The notes: generated by a model from the letters alone, not told the origin. A stretch of DNA of 64,000 nt from Denitratimonas sp037478135 (GCF_037478135.1 NZ_JBBHDV010000009.1:72076-136075), one strand, 5' to 3'. Counted from the stretch's first letter, positions 17,313 to 26,128 are shown. A program made the numbers and translations.

Positions 17313-19871
17313 ATGAGCAATTACCGGATGCGCGGCCTGCTCGCCGCGCTGGCGCTGTGCTTGCCTGTATCGGCAATGGCGCAGCAGGTTGGCAGCGGTG
17401 CGGTGGCTCTCACCGGGCCGGGTGCCGGGGCGAGTGAGGATTTCAATTCGTTGGCTTCCAGCGGCACGAGCAGCACCCTGCCTACGGGTTGGTATTTCCA
17501 GGAAATGGGCGGAAGCTCGCAATCCACCTATGCGGCCGACAATGGCAACAACTCAGGTGGCAATGTCTACAGCTACGGCACCGCCGCCGACGATCGAGCC
17601 TTCGGCATCCTCGCGGCCAATGCCATGGCCGGCGTCGGCAACGTGGTGGCCTATATCGGTGCGCAGCTTCGCAATGACAGCGGTGCCACCATCAATGACC
17701 TGCTGGTCAGCTACACCGGCGAAGCTTGGCGTCGGCGCACGGCCGTCGCATCGCCAGACCGGCTGCGCTTTCAATACAGTACGGACGCCACCTCCCTGAC
17801 CACCGGCACGTGGCACGACGTTTCCGCGCTGGATTTCGTAACCCCGGATGCGGCGCCCGTCAGCGGCAGCGGCATCAACGGCAACCTGCCTGAGCACCAA
17901 GAGCAGCTGTCGGCCCTGCTCAACAGCGTGGCCGTGCCACCCAACGGTACATTCTGGATTCGCTGGTCCGATACCAACCAATCGGGTGATGACGACGGTC
18001 TTGCCATCGACGACGTGGTCTTCGGCACCCCGGTCGATGTGGCACCGACGCTGCTGAGCAGCGTGCCGGTCGATGGCGCCACCGACTTCCCCGCCGACGG
18101 CTCGGTATTGCTGACCTTCTCCGAGCCGGTCGATGTCACCGGCACCTGGTTCACCCTGCAGTGCTCGGACAGCGGCACCCACACGCCGGCCAATACCGAT
18201 GTCAGCGGCGGGCCGATCAGCTTCTTCCTGACGCCGCCCACGGCCTTCACCGTGGACGAGACCTGCGTGCTGTCGTTCGACACTGCGTTGATCACCGATC
18301 AGGGCCCGTCGGCACATCCGCTGGAAGATCCGGGCACGATCAGCTTCACCGTCGCCGAGCCGCCGCCGAACGTGCCGCCTGCCGTGGTCAGCACCGTGCC
18401 GGCACAGGGCGCTACCAACTTCCCGTCGGCCGGCGACCTGAAGGTCACCTTCAGTGAGCCTGTGATCGCCGCCAGTGGCGCGTTCTCGCTGACCTGTGCA
18501 GATTCCACCGGCATCGCACTGACCCCAGCCTCGACCGATGGCGGGGTGAACTTCACGATCGGCACCGGCACCGCGCTGGTGGGTGGTGACACCTGCGAGT
18601 TCGGCATCCATCAGGCTGGCGTGCAGGATCTGGTCGGTGCACAGCTGGACCAGGACTACAGCATCGCCTTCACGGTGATGGACGGGGCCAATACCGGTGC
18701 GTACTACGAGAACGTCAATCTGGCCACGCCAGCGACACTGCGTTGCTCGATCTACGAGACCATCAAGGGCCACAACAAGTACCCCTACAGCGGATCGGGC
18801 GACAACACTTGGGTGATCCTGAATCTCGCAGATGAGGACCCGGTAGAAACCAGCAAGATTCTCGACAATTTCCGCAACGAGTCGTTCACCAAGATCACTG
18901 GCGGTACCGGCGCGTACAACCGCGAGCACACCTGGCCGCGCAGCTACGGCCTAGGCAGCACCGGCACACCGGGTCCGGCGACCGACACCCACATGCTGCA
19001 CCTGACCCACACCGGCTACAACAGCGATCGTGGCAACAAGCCGTTCGCCAATTGCGAAGGCGCCTGCACACGTCTGGGCACGGTCCACAACCACGGCATT
19101 GGCGGCGATTCGGATGCGGATTCGAACTGGTACCAGGGCCCGGACGGCAACGACGGTTCGTTCGAAGTGTGGGACCACATCAAGGGCAACATGGCGCGCG
19201 CAGTGATGTACATGGCCGTACGCTACCAGGGCGAAAGCGGCGAGCCGCGGCTTGAGCTGACCGACAACCGCAGCCTGATCCAGACCGGCAGTGGCGCCGG
19301 GCCGTTCTACATGGGCATCCTGACCGACCTGCTGGAATGGAACAGCTTCGATGCGCCGGACGCGCGGGAGCTGAATCGCAACCAGATCGTTTTCAGCTAT
19401 CAGAACAACCGCAACCCGTTCATCGACCACCCCGAATGGGCACGTCGTGAATTGTTCGAGACCCTGCGTCCATCCTCCTGCGCGCTGAACCTGAACGCGC
19501 CGGTCGCCGCCACCGACAGCTACAGCGTGGCGCAGGGCGCAGTGCTGAACATCACGGCCGCCAATGGCGTACTGACCAACGACAGTGACGTGGAGTTCGA
19601 TGCCGCCAGTGGCGCGCCGACGGGCTGGTTCGAATTGACCGCCTCCAGGGTCTCGGCTCCGGCCAACGGCAGCGTGGCGCTGGCGGCCGACGGCAGCTTC
19701 AGCTACACCCCGAACGCCGGCTTCTGCGGCACCGACAGCTTCACCTACAGCACCTCGGACGGCACCCGCCGCTCGGCTCCGGCCAGCGTCACCATTGCCG
19801 TTGGTGAAAACTGCGGCACGCCCGAGCCGGAAATCGCCATCTTCGCGGATGGCTTCGAGGCCCGGGATTAA
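17313..19871 (+). CDS. Secreted multi-domain endonuclease I
   Basis: The 852-residue protein has a signal peptide (residues 1-23), a choice-of-anchor-like beta domain (about 25-235, FNSLASSG, DRLRFQYSTD), two Ig-like Big_5 domains (about 240-345 and 350-455, each with SxVPxxGATxFP and VTFSEPV), the endonuclease I nuclease domain (about 465-720, with YNREHTWPRS and DTHMLHLTHTGYNSDRGN as the His-Asn catalytic region), and a cadherin/VCBS-like domain (about 735-830, GSFSYTPNAGFCGTDSFTYS). It ends IAIFADGFEARD. A secreted, cell-surface or extracellular DNase is likely. A GGGG ribosome site precedes the ATG, and a strong terminator follows. Confidence 0.88.
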   Translation: MSNYRMRGLLAALALCLPVSAMAQQVGSGAVALTGPGAGASEDFNSLASSGTSSTLPTGWYFQEMGGSSQSTYAADNGNNSGGNVYSYGTAADDRAFGILAANAMAGVGNVVAYIGAQLRNDSGATINDLLVSYTGEAWRRRTAVASPDRLRFQYSTDATSLTTGTWHDVSALDFVTPDAAPVSGSGINGNLPEHQEQLSALLNSVAVPPNGTFWIRWSDTNQSGDDDGLAIDDVVFGTPVDVAPTLLSSVPVDGATDFPADGSVLLTFSEPVDVTGTWFTLQCSDSGTHTPANTDVSGGPISFFLTPPTAFTVDETCVLSFDTALITDQGPSAHPLEDPGTISFTVAEPPPNVPPAVVSTVPAQGATNFPSAGDLKVTFSEPVIAASGAFSLTCADSTGIALTPASTDGGVNFTIGTGTALVGGDTCEFGIHQAGVQDLVGAQLDQDYSIAFTVMDGANTGAYYENVNLATPATLRCSIYETIKGHNKYPYSGSGDNTWVILNLADEDPVETSKILDNFRNESFTKITGGTGAYNREHTWPRSYGLGSTGTPGPATDTHMLHLTHTGYNSDRGNKPFANCEGACTRLGTVHNHGIGGDSDADSNWYQGPDGNDGSFEVWDHIKGNMARAVMYMAVRYQGESGEPRLELTDNRSLIQTGSGAGPFYMGILTDLLEWNSFDAPDARELNRNQIVFSYQNNRNPFIDHPEWARRELFETLRPSSCALNLNAPVAATDSYSVAQGAVLNITAANGVLTNDSDVEFDAASGAPTGWFELTASRVSAPANGSVALAADGSFSYTPNAGFCGTDSFTYSTSDGTRRSAPASVTIAVGENCGTPEPEIAIFADGFEARD

Positions 19872-19910
19872 GCCCCATGCCCGCAGTGTTGCGGGCACTG
19901 GCTAAACTGT

Positions 19911-19945
19911 ACGGCCGGTCGCCCTGTGCGACCGGCCGTTTTCTT
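19911..19945 (+). terminator. Rho-independent terminator after the nuclease gene
   Basis: ACGGCCGGTCGC and GCGACCGGCCGT form a perfect 12-bp stem with a 5-nt loop, followed by TTTCTT. It lies 40 bp after the nuclease stop and only 15 bp before the cutA start, so cutA must be read from an overlapping promoter or by read-through. A second 8-bp hairpin (TGCCCGCA/TGCGGGCA, 19878-19897) precedes it. Confidence 0.85.
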
Positions 19946-19959
19946 GTCCGGGGTCCACC

Positions 19960-20286
19960 ATGTCCGTCCAGTTGGTGTTGTGTACCTGTCCCACACGCGA
20001 AGTGGCCGCCGGCCTCGCGCGCTCGCTGGTCGAGCAGCGCCTGGCGGCCTGCGTCAACCTGCTGCCGGGTGTGCAATCGGTGTACCGCTGGCAAGGCAAT
20101 ATCGAAACCTCCGAAGAAGTGCTGATGCTGATCAAGACCCGGGCGGCGCGGCTGGAACAACTCAAGCTGCACGTGCTGGAACTGCACCCGTATGAACTCC
20201 CGGAGATTCTCGCGGTCCCAGTCGGCTCGGGCCTGGATCGCTATCTGGACTGGATCGGCGATGAAACCACCGCGCCCGCGCCCTGA
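19960..20286 (+). CDS. cutA: Divalent cation tolerance protein CutA
   Basis: A 108-residue CutA1: the core CTCPTREVAAGLARSLVEQRLAACVNLLPGV, VYRWQGNIETSEEVLMLIKT and ELHPYELPEILAVPV are all present. The family forms very stable trimers and was linked genetically to copper tolerance in E. coli, where cutA sits before dsbD just as here. Its molecular function is still unclear. dsbD follows after 18 bp, so the two are probably co-transcribed. Confidence 0.94.
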   Translation: MSVQLVLCTCPTREVAAGLARSLVEQRLAACVNLLPGVQSVYRWQGNIETSEEVLMLIKTRAARLEQLKLHVLELHPYELPEILAVPVGSGLDRYLDWIGDETTAPAP

Positions 20287-20304
20287 CCGCTGCATTGAAC
20301 TGAC

Positions 20305-22566
20305 ATGACCCCACCCCTGCCCCACCTCCGCTCGACCCGCAGCGGCCTGCTGCGCCGCTGCCTGCTCACCCTGTCCGCCCTGCTGTTGCCCGCCACCACG
20401 GCGCTGGCGGTGGACGATTCGCAACTGCTGCCGGTCGACGAGGCCTTCGTGCTGGAAGCCAGCGCGCCACAGGCCGGTCTGGCGCAGTTCGATTTCAGTA
20501 TCGCGCCCGGCTATTACCTGTACCGCCACCGGCTCGCGGTGGAACCACTGGATACCGATGTCAGCGCCGGCGATCTCCAGGTGCCGCCCGGCACACCGAG
20601 CCACGACGAATTCTTCGGCGATGTGGAAACCTATCGCGAACACCTGACGATGACGCTGCCGGACATCGTCGCACCGGGCCGCGACCGCATCCGGCTGCGG
20701 GTGCGCTATCAAGGCTGCGCCGATATCGGCATCTGCTATCCGCCGCAGGCGCGCGAAGTGGCGCTGAAGCTGCCGGCGGGCGCCGCTGCAACCATTCCCG
20801 CCACGCTGCCGCAGGCCGGTGGCGGGCTGTCGGCACTGGCAGGGCTTCCGGGCGGCAATAGCGCGGTTCCCGGCCTGCTGGGCGGCAATGGGCTGGACGC
20901 CGGCGTTGGCGCCACCGATGCGATGCCGTTGTCGGACGACGAGGCGTTCCAGTTCGAGGCCATCGCCACTTCGCCGGTGGAACTGCTGCTGCGCTACACC
21001 CCGGCGCCGGGCTATTACCTGTACCGCGACCACAGCAGCTTCCGCCTGTTCGATGCCGACGGCGTGCAGCTGGCCAGCCCGCAGTGGCCACCAGCACAGA
21101 CCCACCACGATGAACACTTCGGCGAGGTGCAGGTTTATTTCGACCAGGTCGAAGTACCGCTGGGCCTGCGCCGCAGCCGTGGCGAGGCCGGCACGCTGAA
21201 GCTGGAAGCGACCTTCCAGGGCTGCCAGACCGATGGCATCTGCTATCCGCCGATGACGCGCGAAGTGGCGATCGCGCTGCCGCAGGCACAGCCCACGCAA
21301 CTGGTTTCCAGCTTGCCGGCCGACGCCACCACCACACGCGCAGATGCCAGCGCACCTAGCCTGGCCGCGATCGCGCTGGCGCTGCTGCTGGCGATCGGCG
21401 GCGGCCTGATCCTGAATCTGATGCCCTGTGTGCTGCCGGTGCTGTCGCTGAAGGCGCTGTCACTGGCGCAGAGCGGGCACAGCAGCAGCCAGGCGCGTTC
21501 GCATGCGCTGTGGTACACCGCCGGCGTGCTGGTCAGCTTCGGCCTGCTCGGCGTCGCGGCCCTGGGATTGCGCCAGCTCGGGCTGGCACTGGGCTGGGGC
21601 TTCCAATTGCAGCAGCCGCTGGTGATCGCTGCGCTGGCCTACGTGATGGCGGCCGTGGGCCTGAGCCTGTCCGGGGTGTTTTCCATCGGCAGCGGTTGGG
21701 CCGGCGCCGGACACGGACTGGCCAGCAGGAGCGGGCCGGCCGGGGATTTCTTCACCGGCGTGCTGGCGGTGGTCGTGGCCAGCCCCTGCACCGCACCGTT
21801 CATGGGATCGGCACTGGCCTTCGCCTTCACCGCGCACCCGCTGCTGGCGCTGCTGGTGTTCCTGGCGCTGGGGCTGGGACTGGCGCTGCCATTCCTGCTG
21901 ATCGGTTTCGTGCCGGGGCTGGCATCACGCTTGCCGCGCCCGGGTGCGTGGATGGAAACCCTGAAACAGGTGTTGGCCTTCCCGATGTACCTGACCGCCG
22001 TCTGGCTGCTGTGGGTGCTGGGCAAGCAGCGCGGTATCGATGCGGCAGCACTGGCGCTGGCCGGCATCGTGGTGCTGGCGCTGGCTTTGTGGCGCTGGGA
22101 AAAGGCGCGTTGGAACGGCGCCATTGGCGCCCGCGTGCTGACCCTGGCATTGCTGCTGCTGGCGCTGTGGCCGTTCTGGCGCATTCCGCAGCTGGAGCTT
22201 CCGGCCAGCGTCGCCACCACACAGAGCAATGGCGCGATCCCGTATTCGGCGCCGCGCCTGCAGAAACTGCGCGATCAAGGCCGTACCGTGGTTATCAACA
22301 TGACCGCCGACTGGTGCGTAACCTGCAAGGCCAACGAAAAGCGCGTGCTGGACACCGACGGCTTCCGCGACCTGCTCGCCCGCCACGACGCGGTCTACAT
22401 GAAGGGCGACTGGACCAACGTGGACCCGGACATCACCGCCTTCCTCGAACTGCACGGTTCCTTCGGCGTGCCACTGTACGTGGTGGTCACGCCCGGACGG
22501 CCGGACGCGGTGCTGCCCACGGTGCTGACCCTGGACGCGCTCGCCAACGCGATGGCCGCGCCATGA
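20305..22566 (+). CDS. dsbD: Thiol:disulfide interchange protein DsbD with tandem alpha domains
   Basis: A 753-residue DsbD, longer than the 565 residues of E. coli. After a signal peptide it carries two N-terminal alpha domains: residues 40-157 with YQGCADIGICYPP (Cys138/Cys144) and residues 208-327 with FQGCQTDGICYPP (Cys307/Cys313), joined by a Gly-rich linker. Then follow the eight-helix beta domain with NLMPCVLPVL and ASPCTAPFMG and a C-terminal thioredoxin domain with ADWCVTCK (Cys671/Cys674). It carries electrons from cytoplasmic thioredoxin to periplasmic proteins. Its stop overlaps the next start (ATGA). Confidence 0.94.
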   Translation: MTPPLPHLRSTRSGLLRRCLLTLSALLLPATTALAVDDSQLLPVDEAFVLEASAPQAGLAQFDFSIAPGYYLYRHRLAVEPLDTDVSAGDLQVPPGTPSHDEFFGDVETYREHLTMTLPDIVAPGRDRIRLRVRYQGCADIGICYPPQAREVALKLPAGAAATIPATLPQAGGGLSALAGLPGGNSAVPGLLGGNGLDAGVGATDAMPLSDDEAFQFEAIATSPVELLLRYTPAPGYYLYRDHSSFRLFDADGVQLASPQWPPAQTHHDEHFGEVQVYFDQVEVPLGLRRSRGEAGTLKLEATFQGCQTDGICYPPMTREVAIALPQAQPTQLVSSLPADATTTRADASAPSLAAIALALLLAIGGGLILNLMPCVLPVLSLKALSLAQSGHSSSQARSHALWYTAGVLVSFGLLGVAALGLRQLGLALGWGFQLQQPLVIAALAYVMAAVGLSLSGVFSIGSGWAGAGHGLASRSGPAGDFFTGVLAVVVASPCTAPFMGSALAFAFTAHPLLALLVFLALGLGLALPFLLIGFVPGLASRLPRPGAWMETLKQVLAFPMYLTAVWLLWVLGKQRGIDAAALALAGIVVLALALWRWEKARWNGAIGARVLTLALLLLALWPFWRIPQLELPASVATTQSNGAIPYSAPRLQKLRDQGRTVVINMTADWCVTCKANEKRVLDTDGFRDLLARHDAVYMKGDWTNVDPDITAFLELHGSFGVPLYVVVTPGRPDAVLPTVLTLDALANAMAAP

Positions 22567-23159
22567 AGCCGTGGAAACAGGCGCTGCTGATCGGCGTACT
22601 GGGCCTGGGCGGCGCCGTCGCCGGGCTGGGTGTGGCGATGCTAGCCTTCGGGCCAGCCTCGATGCTCGGCCTGCCCGGCGGCGAATGGGTGGTGCGCACG
22701 CTGTTCCATCCGGGCGCGTTGCTGCCCGACGGGCGCAGCGTGATCGTTCCCGGCAAGGCGGTGCCGGCGCTGCCGCTGCACGACCGCGACGGCCAGCCCT
22801 ACACACTGGAAGCCGGCGGCCGGCCGCTGCTGATCAATTACTGGGCCAGCTGGTGCCCGCCATGCGTCGAGGAAATGCCGCTGCTGGACGCCTTCGCCGC
22901 GCAGCAGGGGCCGGACGGTGTGCGCGTGGTCGGGATCGCGCTGGATGACGCCGCCCCGGTACAGGACTTCCTGACCCGGCACCCTGTGGCGTTCGAGATC
23001 TTCCTCGAACCGTCCGGCCCGAACGACAGCTCGGCGCTGCTCGGCAATCTGCGCGGCGTGCTGCCGTACTCGGTGCTGATCGATGCCCAGGGCCGACTGA
23101 GGAAAACCCGCATGGGCGCCTTCCACGCCGGTGATCTGGAGCGCTGGATCGAGAACTGA
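22563..23159 (+). CDS. TlpA-like membrane-anchored thiol:disulfide oxidoreductase
   Basis: A 198-residue protein with an N-terminal signal anchor (about residues 7-35) and a periplasmic TlpA/ResA-type thioredoxin domain with the active site YWASWCPPCVEEMP and the cis-Pro region GVLPYSVLID. It overlaps the dsbD stop by 4 bp, so it is likely made with DsbD and reduced by it; cytochrome c maturation or cofactor-related thiol reduction are plausible roles. Confidence 0.88.
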   Translation: MKPWKQALLIGVLGLGGAVAGLGVAMLAFGPASMLGLPGGEWVVRTLFHPGALLPDGRSVIVPGKAVPALPLHDRDGQPYTLEAGGRPLLINYWASWCPPCVEEMPLLDAFAAQQGPDGVRVVGIALDDAAPVQDFLTRHPVAFEIFLEPSGPNDSSALLGNLRGVLPYSVLIDAQGRLRKTRMGAFHAGDLERWIEN

Positions 23160-23308
23160 GACGCTACCGCAGCGCTTCCAGCGCATCTTCCGGGAAAATT
23201 CAAACAGTCGATTAAATCGTCTAACTTCGGCGAAATGCGGCAAATTTTCTGGACAAGCTCCGCCCCGCTGCCGCACACTGCCGGCCCGCGGCACTTCCCG
23301 AACCCCCG

Positions 23309-23767
23309 ATGGCGCACCTTCTCGTCCTGCACGGCCCCAACCTGAACCTGCTCGGCACGCGCGAGCCGGACATCTACGGGCACACGGACCTGGCCAGCAT
23401 CAACGCCGATCTGATCGCGCGCGCCGCCGAACACGGCCACCAGCTCGGCAGTTTCCAGTCCAATGCCGAGCACGAGCTGGTGGAGCGCGTGCATGCCGCG
23501 CGCAGCGACGGCACCGCTTTCATCCTGATCAACCCTGCCGCCTTCACCCACACCAGCGTGGCGCTGCGCGATGCGCTGGCGGCGGTGGCGATCCCCTTCA
23601 TCGAAGTGCACCTGTCCAACCCGCACCGGCGCGAACCGTTCCGCCACACCAGCTATTTCAGCGATCTGGCGCTGGGCGTGGTCGCCGGCTTCGGGCCACT
23701 GAGCTACGGCCTGGCGCTGAGCGCCGCCGTGCGCCACCTCGACACCCCATCCCCTTCCACCCGCTGA
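23309..23767 (+). CDS. aroQ: 3-dehydroquinate dehydratase, type II
   Basis: A 152-residue type II dehydroquinase of the shikimate pathway (3-dehydroquinate to 3-dehydroshikimate). It has the N-terminal HGPNLNLLGTREP, catalytic Tyr23 in DIYGHTDL, Gly/Ser-Asn-rich SFQSNAEHELV, NPAAFTHTS and the catalytic His in IEVHLSNPHRREPFR. The 149-bp gap upstream includes an AT-rich stretch (about 23195-23250) that could hold a promoter for aroQ-accB-accC. aroQ before accBC is a common proteobacterial order. Confidence 0.95.
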   Translation: MAHLLVLHGPNLNLLGTREPDIYGHTDLASINADLIARAAEHGHQLGSFQSNAEHELVERVHAARSDGTAFILINPAAFTHTSVALRDALAAVAIPFIEVHLSNPHRREPFRHTSYFSDLALGVVAGFGPLSYGLALSAAVRHLDTPSPSTR

Positions 23768-23810
23768 CCCGCCTGCGCGCGCAGCGGTCCACACACCTGC
23801 GAGAAATCCC

Positions 23811-24281
23811 ATGGACCTGCGAAAAATCAAGAAACTGATCGACCTGCTGGAGGAATCCAACCTCACCGAGATCGAGATCAAGGAAGGCGAGGAGTCGGTA
23901 CGCCTGTCGCGCATCAGCAATGCCGCTCCCGCTCAGGTGCAGGTCGCCGCCTCGGCACCGCAACACCTCGCCGCGCCCGCCACCAGCGCCGCCCCGGCCA
24001 CCACTTCCGGCAGCGCCCCTGCGGCGAAGGAAAGCGACCTGCCCGAGGGCCAGATCCAGCGCTCGCCGATGGTCGGCACCTTTTACACCGCCTCCAGCCC
24101 GGAAGCGCCCGCGTTCGTCAGCATCGGCCAGACCGTCAAGGTCGGCGACACCCTGGCGATCATCGAAGCGATGAAGATGTTCAACCCGATCGAAGCCGAA
24201 ATCGCCGGCACCGTCACCGCGATCCTGGCCAGCAACGGCCAGCCGGTCGAGTTTGATGAGCCGCTTTTTGTGATTTCCTGA
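23811..24281 (+). CDS. accB: Biotin carboxyl carrier protein of acetyl-CoA carboxylase
   Basis: A 156-residue BCCP: N-terminal dimerisation region (DLRKIKKLIDLLEESNLTEIEI), an Ala/Pro/Thr-rich mobile linker (about residues 38-75) and a C-terminal biotinyl domain with the signature EAMKMFNPIEAE, biotinylated Lys122. It carries carboxyl-biotin between AccC and AccAD in fatty acid synthesis. It is normally followed directly by accC; here an unrelated gene lies between. Confidence 0.96.
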   Translation: MDLRKIKKLIDLLEESNLTEIEIKEGEESVRLSRISNAAPAQVQVAASAPQHLAAPATSAAPATTSGSAPAAKESDLPEGQIQRSPMVGTFYTASSPEAPAFVSIGQTVKVGDTLAIIEAMKMFNPIEAEIAGTVTAILASNGQPVEFDEPLFVIS

Positions 24282-24283
24282 GC

Positions 24284-24314
24284 CGGGAATCGGGAATGGA
24301 GAGTGGGGAATCGG
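24284..24314 (+). repeat. Left GGGAATC-type inverted repeat flanking the S23-family gene
   Basis: Starting two bases after the accB stop is a short run of GGGAATCGGGAATGG-type units ending GGGGAATCGG. The reverse complement of the same units occurs at 24706-24737, so the four-helix gene is bracketed by imperfect inverted repeats. Confidence 0.75.
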
Positions 24315-24748
24315 TGAAGCGGCCGCACGAGCGCCTTGACGTCTGGCGCGATGCCATGCGTTTGGTGGAAGCGGTCTACCGGTATTCCCATCAGTTTCCC
24401 GATACGGAAAGGTTTGCCCTGACCCAGCAGATGCGTCGAAGCGCCATCAGTATCCCGTCCAACATCGCCGAAGGTGCCGCACGCCGCTCCCGCGCCGAAT
24501 ACCTGCGCTTTCTCTCGATCGCGCGCGGCTCGCTGTCGGAACTGGACACCCAGTTGCAAATCGCGGAACGACTGGGCTACGGACAACGCGAAGCCGGGCT
24601 GGTTACCGGCATCGACCGCACCTTCGCCCGCCTTACCGCCCTGATGAACGCACTTTCCCGCCAGGCTTCACCACCCGATAGCGTTTCCTCACGCGAAACG
24701 CCACCTCCCCATTCCCTACTCCCGATTCCCCATTCCCATGATCGATAA
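24296..24748 (+). CDS. S23/IVP-family four-helix bundle protein inserted between accB and accC
   Basis: The product (up to 150 residues) contains the four-helix bundle (23S rRNA intervening sequence protein) family core: HERLDVWRDAMRLVEAVYRYS, ERFALTQQMRRSAISIPSNIAEGAAR and YLRFLSIARGSLSELDTQL. Biochemical function is unknown; related genes are found in rRNA insertions and as isolated mobile-looking genes. The ATG at 24296 lies within the left repeat; a GTG at 24314 gives a more typical N-terminus. The C-terminal tail (after about residue 122) is read from the right repeat and overlaps accC by 11 bp. Confidence 0.8.
   Translation: MESGESVKRPHERLDVWRDAMRLVEAVYRYSHQFPDTERFALTQQMRRSAISIPSNIAEGAARRSRAEYLRFLSIARGSLSELDTQLQIAERLGYGQREAGLVTGIDRTFARLTALMNALSRQASPPDSVSSRETPPPHSLLPIPHSHDR
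24706..24737 (-). repeat. Right inverted repeat flanking the S23-family gene
   Basis: Units of CCCCATTCCC and CCCGATTCCCC, the reverse complement of the units at 24284-24314, end exactly at the accC ATG. The repeat therefore occupies the space where accC's native ribosome-binding site would be; no AGGAG-like site is visible before accC. Confidence 0.75.
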
Positions 24749-26105
24749 AGTTGTCATCGCCAACCGAGGCGAAATCGCGCTGCGTATCCTGCGCGCCTGC
24801 CACACCCTTGGACTGAAGACCGTCGCAGTGCATTCCACCGTGGACCGCAACCTCAAGCACGTGGCGATGGCCGATGAATCGGTCTGCATCGGCCCGGCGC
24901 CTTCGTCGGAGAGCTACCTCAACATCCCGGCGATCATCGCCGCGGCCGAGGTCACCGACGCGCAGGCGATCCATCCGGGCTACGGCTTCCTCGCCGAGAA
25001 CGCAGATTTCGCCGAGCGCGTGGAACAGTCCGGCTTCATCTTTGTCGGACCCAAGGCCGACACCATCCGCATGATGGGCGACAAGGTCGCCGCGATCCGC
25101 GCGATGCGCGATGCCGGCGTGCCCTGCGTGCCCGGCTCGGACGGCCCGCTCGGCGATGATCCGCTGCGCAACACCATGATCGCGCGCGAAATCGGTCTGC
25201 CGGTGATCATCAAGGCCGCCGGCGGCGGTGGCGGACGCGGCATGCGCGTGGTGCACGCCGAAGGCTCGCTGCACAGCGCCATCGCCACGACGAAATCCGA
25301 GGCCAAGGCGGCCTTCGGCAACGATATCGTCTACATGGAGAAATTCCTCGAGAATCCACGCCATATCGAAATCCAGGTACTGGCCGACGGCCAGGGCAAC
25401 GCCATCCACCTGGGCGAGCGCGACTGCTCGATGCAGCGCCGTCACCAGAAGGTGGTCGAGGAAGCGCCGGCCCCCGGCATCACCCCGGAACTGCGCGAGG
25501 AGATCGGCAAGGTCTGCGTCGAAGCCTGCATCCGCATCGGCTACCGCGGCGCCGGCACCTTCGAATTCCTGTTCGAGGACGGCCGCTTCTACTTCATCGA
25601 AATGAACACCCGCATCCAGGTGGAACACCCGGTCACCGAACGCATCACCGGCATCGATCTGGTGGCCGAACAGCTGCGCATCGCCGCCGGCCGGCCGCTG
25701 ACGATCCGCCAGGAAGACATCGTGCCGCGCGGCCACGCGATCGAATGCCGCATCAACGCCGAAGACCCGGAAACCTTCATGCCCTGCCCCGGTCTGATCC
25801 GCCACTACCACCCACCCGGCGGGCCCGGCGTGCGCGTGGACAGCCATATCTACGAAGGCTACAAGGTGCCGTCCAACTACGACTCGATGATCGGCAAACT
25901 GATCGTGCACGGCGCCACCCGCGAACAGGCGATCGCGCGCATGCGCGTGGCGCTGTCGGAAACCGTGGTGGACGGCATCAAGACCAACATCCCGCTGCAA
26001 CAACGCATCATGGCCGACCCCGGCTTCCAGCAGGGCGGCATGAACATCCACTACCTGGAAAAGCGCCTGAAGGAACACCGTGATACGGGGATGGGGCTGG
26101 GCTGA
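24738..26105 (+). CDS. accC: Biotin carboxylase subunit of acetyl-CoA carboxylase
   Basis: A 455-residue biotin carboxylase with the full domain order: N-terminal domain KVVIANRGEIALRILRAC, ATP-grasp with Gly-rich loop KAAGGGGGRGMRVV, and the catalytic region MNTRIQVEHPVTE. It carboxylates the biotin on AccB using ATP and bicarbonate. The ATG directly abuts the right inverted repeat and overlaps the end of the S23-family gene, so its translation may depend on that gene. Confidence 0.97.
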   Translation: MIDKVVIANRGEIALRILRACHTLGLKTVAVHSTVDRNLKHVAMADESVCIGPAPSSESYLNIPAIIAAAEVTDAQAIHPGYGFLAENADFAERVEQSGFIFVGPKADTIRMMGDKVAAIRAMRDAGVPCVPGSDGPLGDDPLRNTMIAREIGLPVIIKAAGGGGGRGMRVVHAEGSLHSAIATTKSEAKAAFGNDIVYMEKFLENPRHIEIQVLADGQGNAIHLGERDCSMQRRHQKVVEEAPAPGITPELREEIGKVCVEACIRIGYRGAGTFEFLFEDGRFYFIEMNTRIQVEHPVTERITGIDLVAEQLRIAAGRPLTIRQEDIVPRGHAIECRINAEDPETFMPCPGLIRHYHPPGGPGVRVDSHIYEGYKVPSNYDSMIGKLIVHGATREQAIARMRVALSETVVDGIKTNIPLQQRIMADPGFQQGGMNIHYLEKRLKEHRDTGMGLG

Positions 26106-26128
26106 GGCCCGCCGCCTGAGGCTCGCCG

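Noticed and set aside
24296..24748. Possibility that the S23-family gene marks an rRNA intervening sequence
   Set aside because: There is no 23S rRNA sequence around it; it lies between two protein genes.
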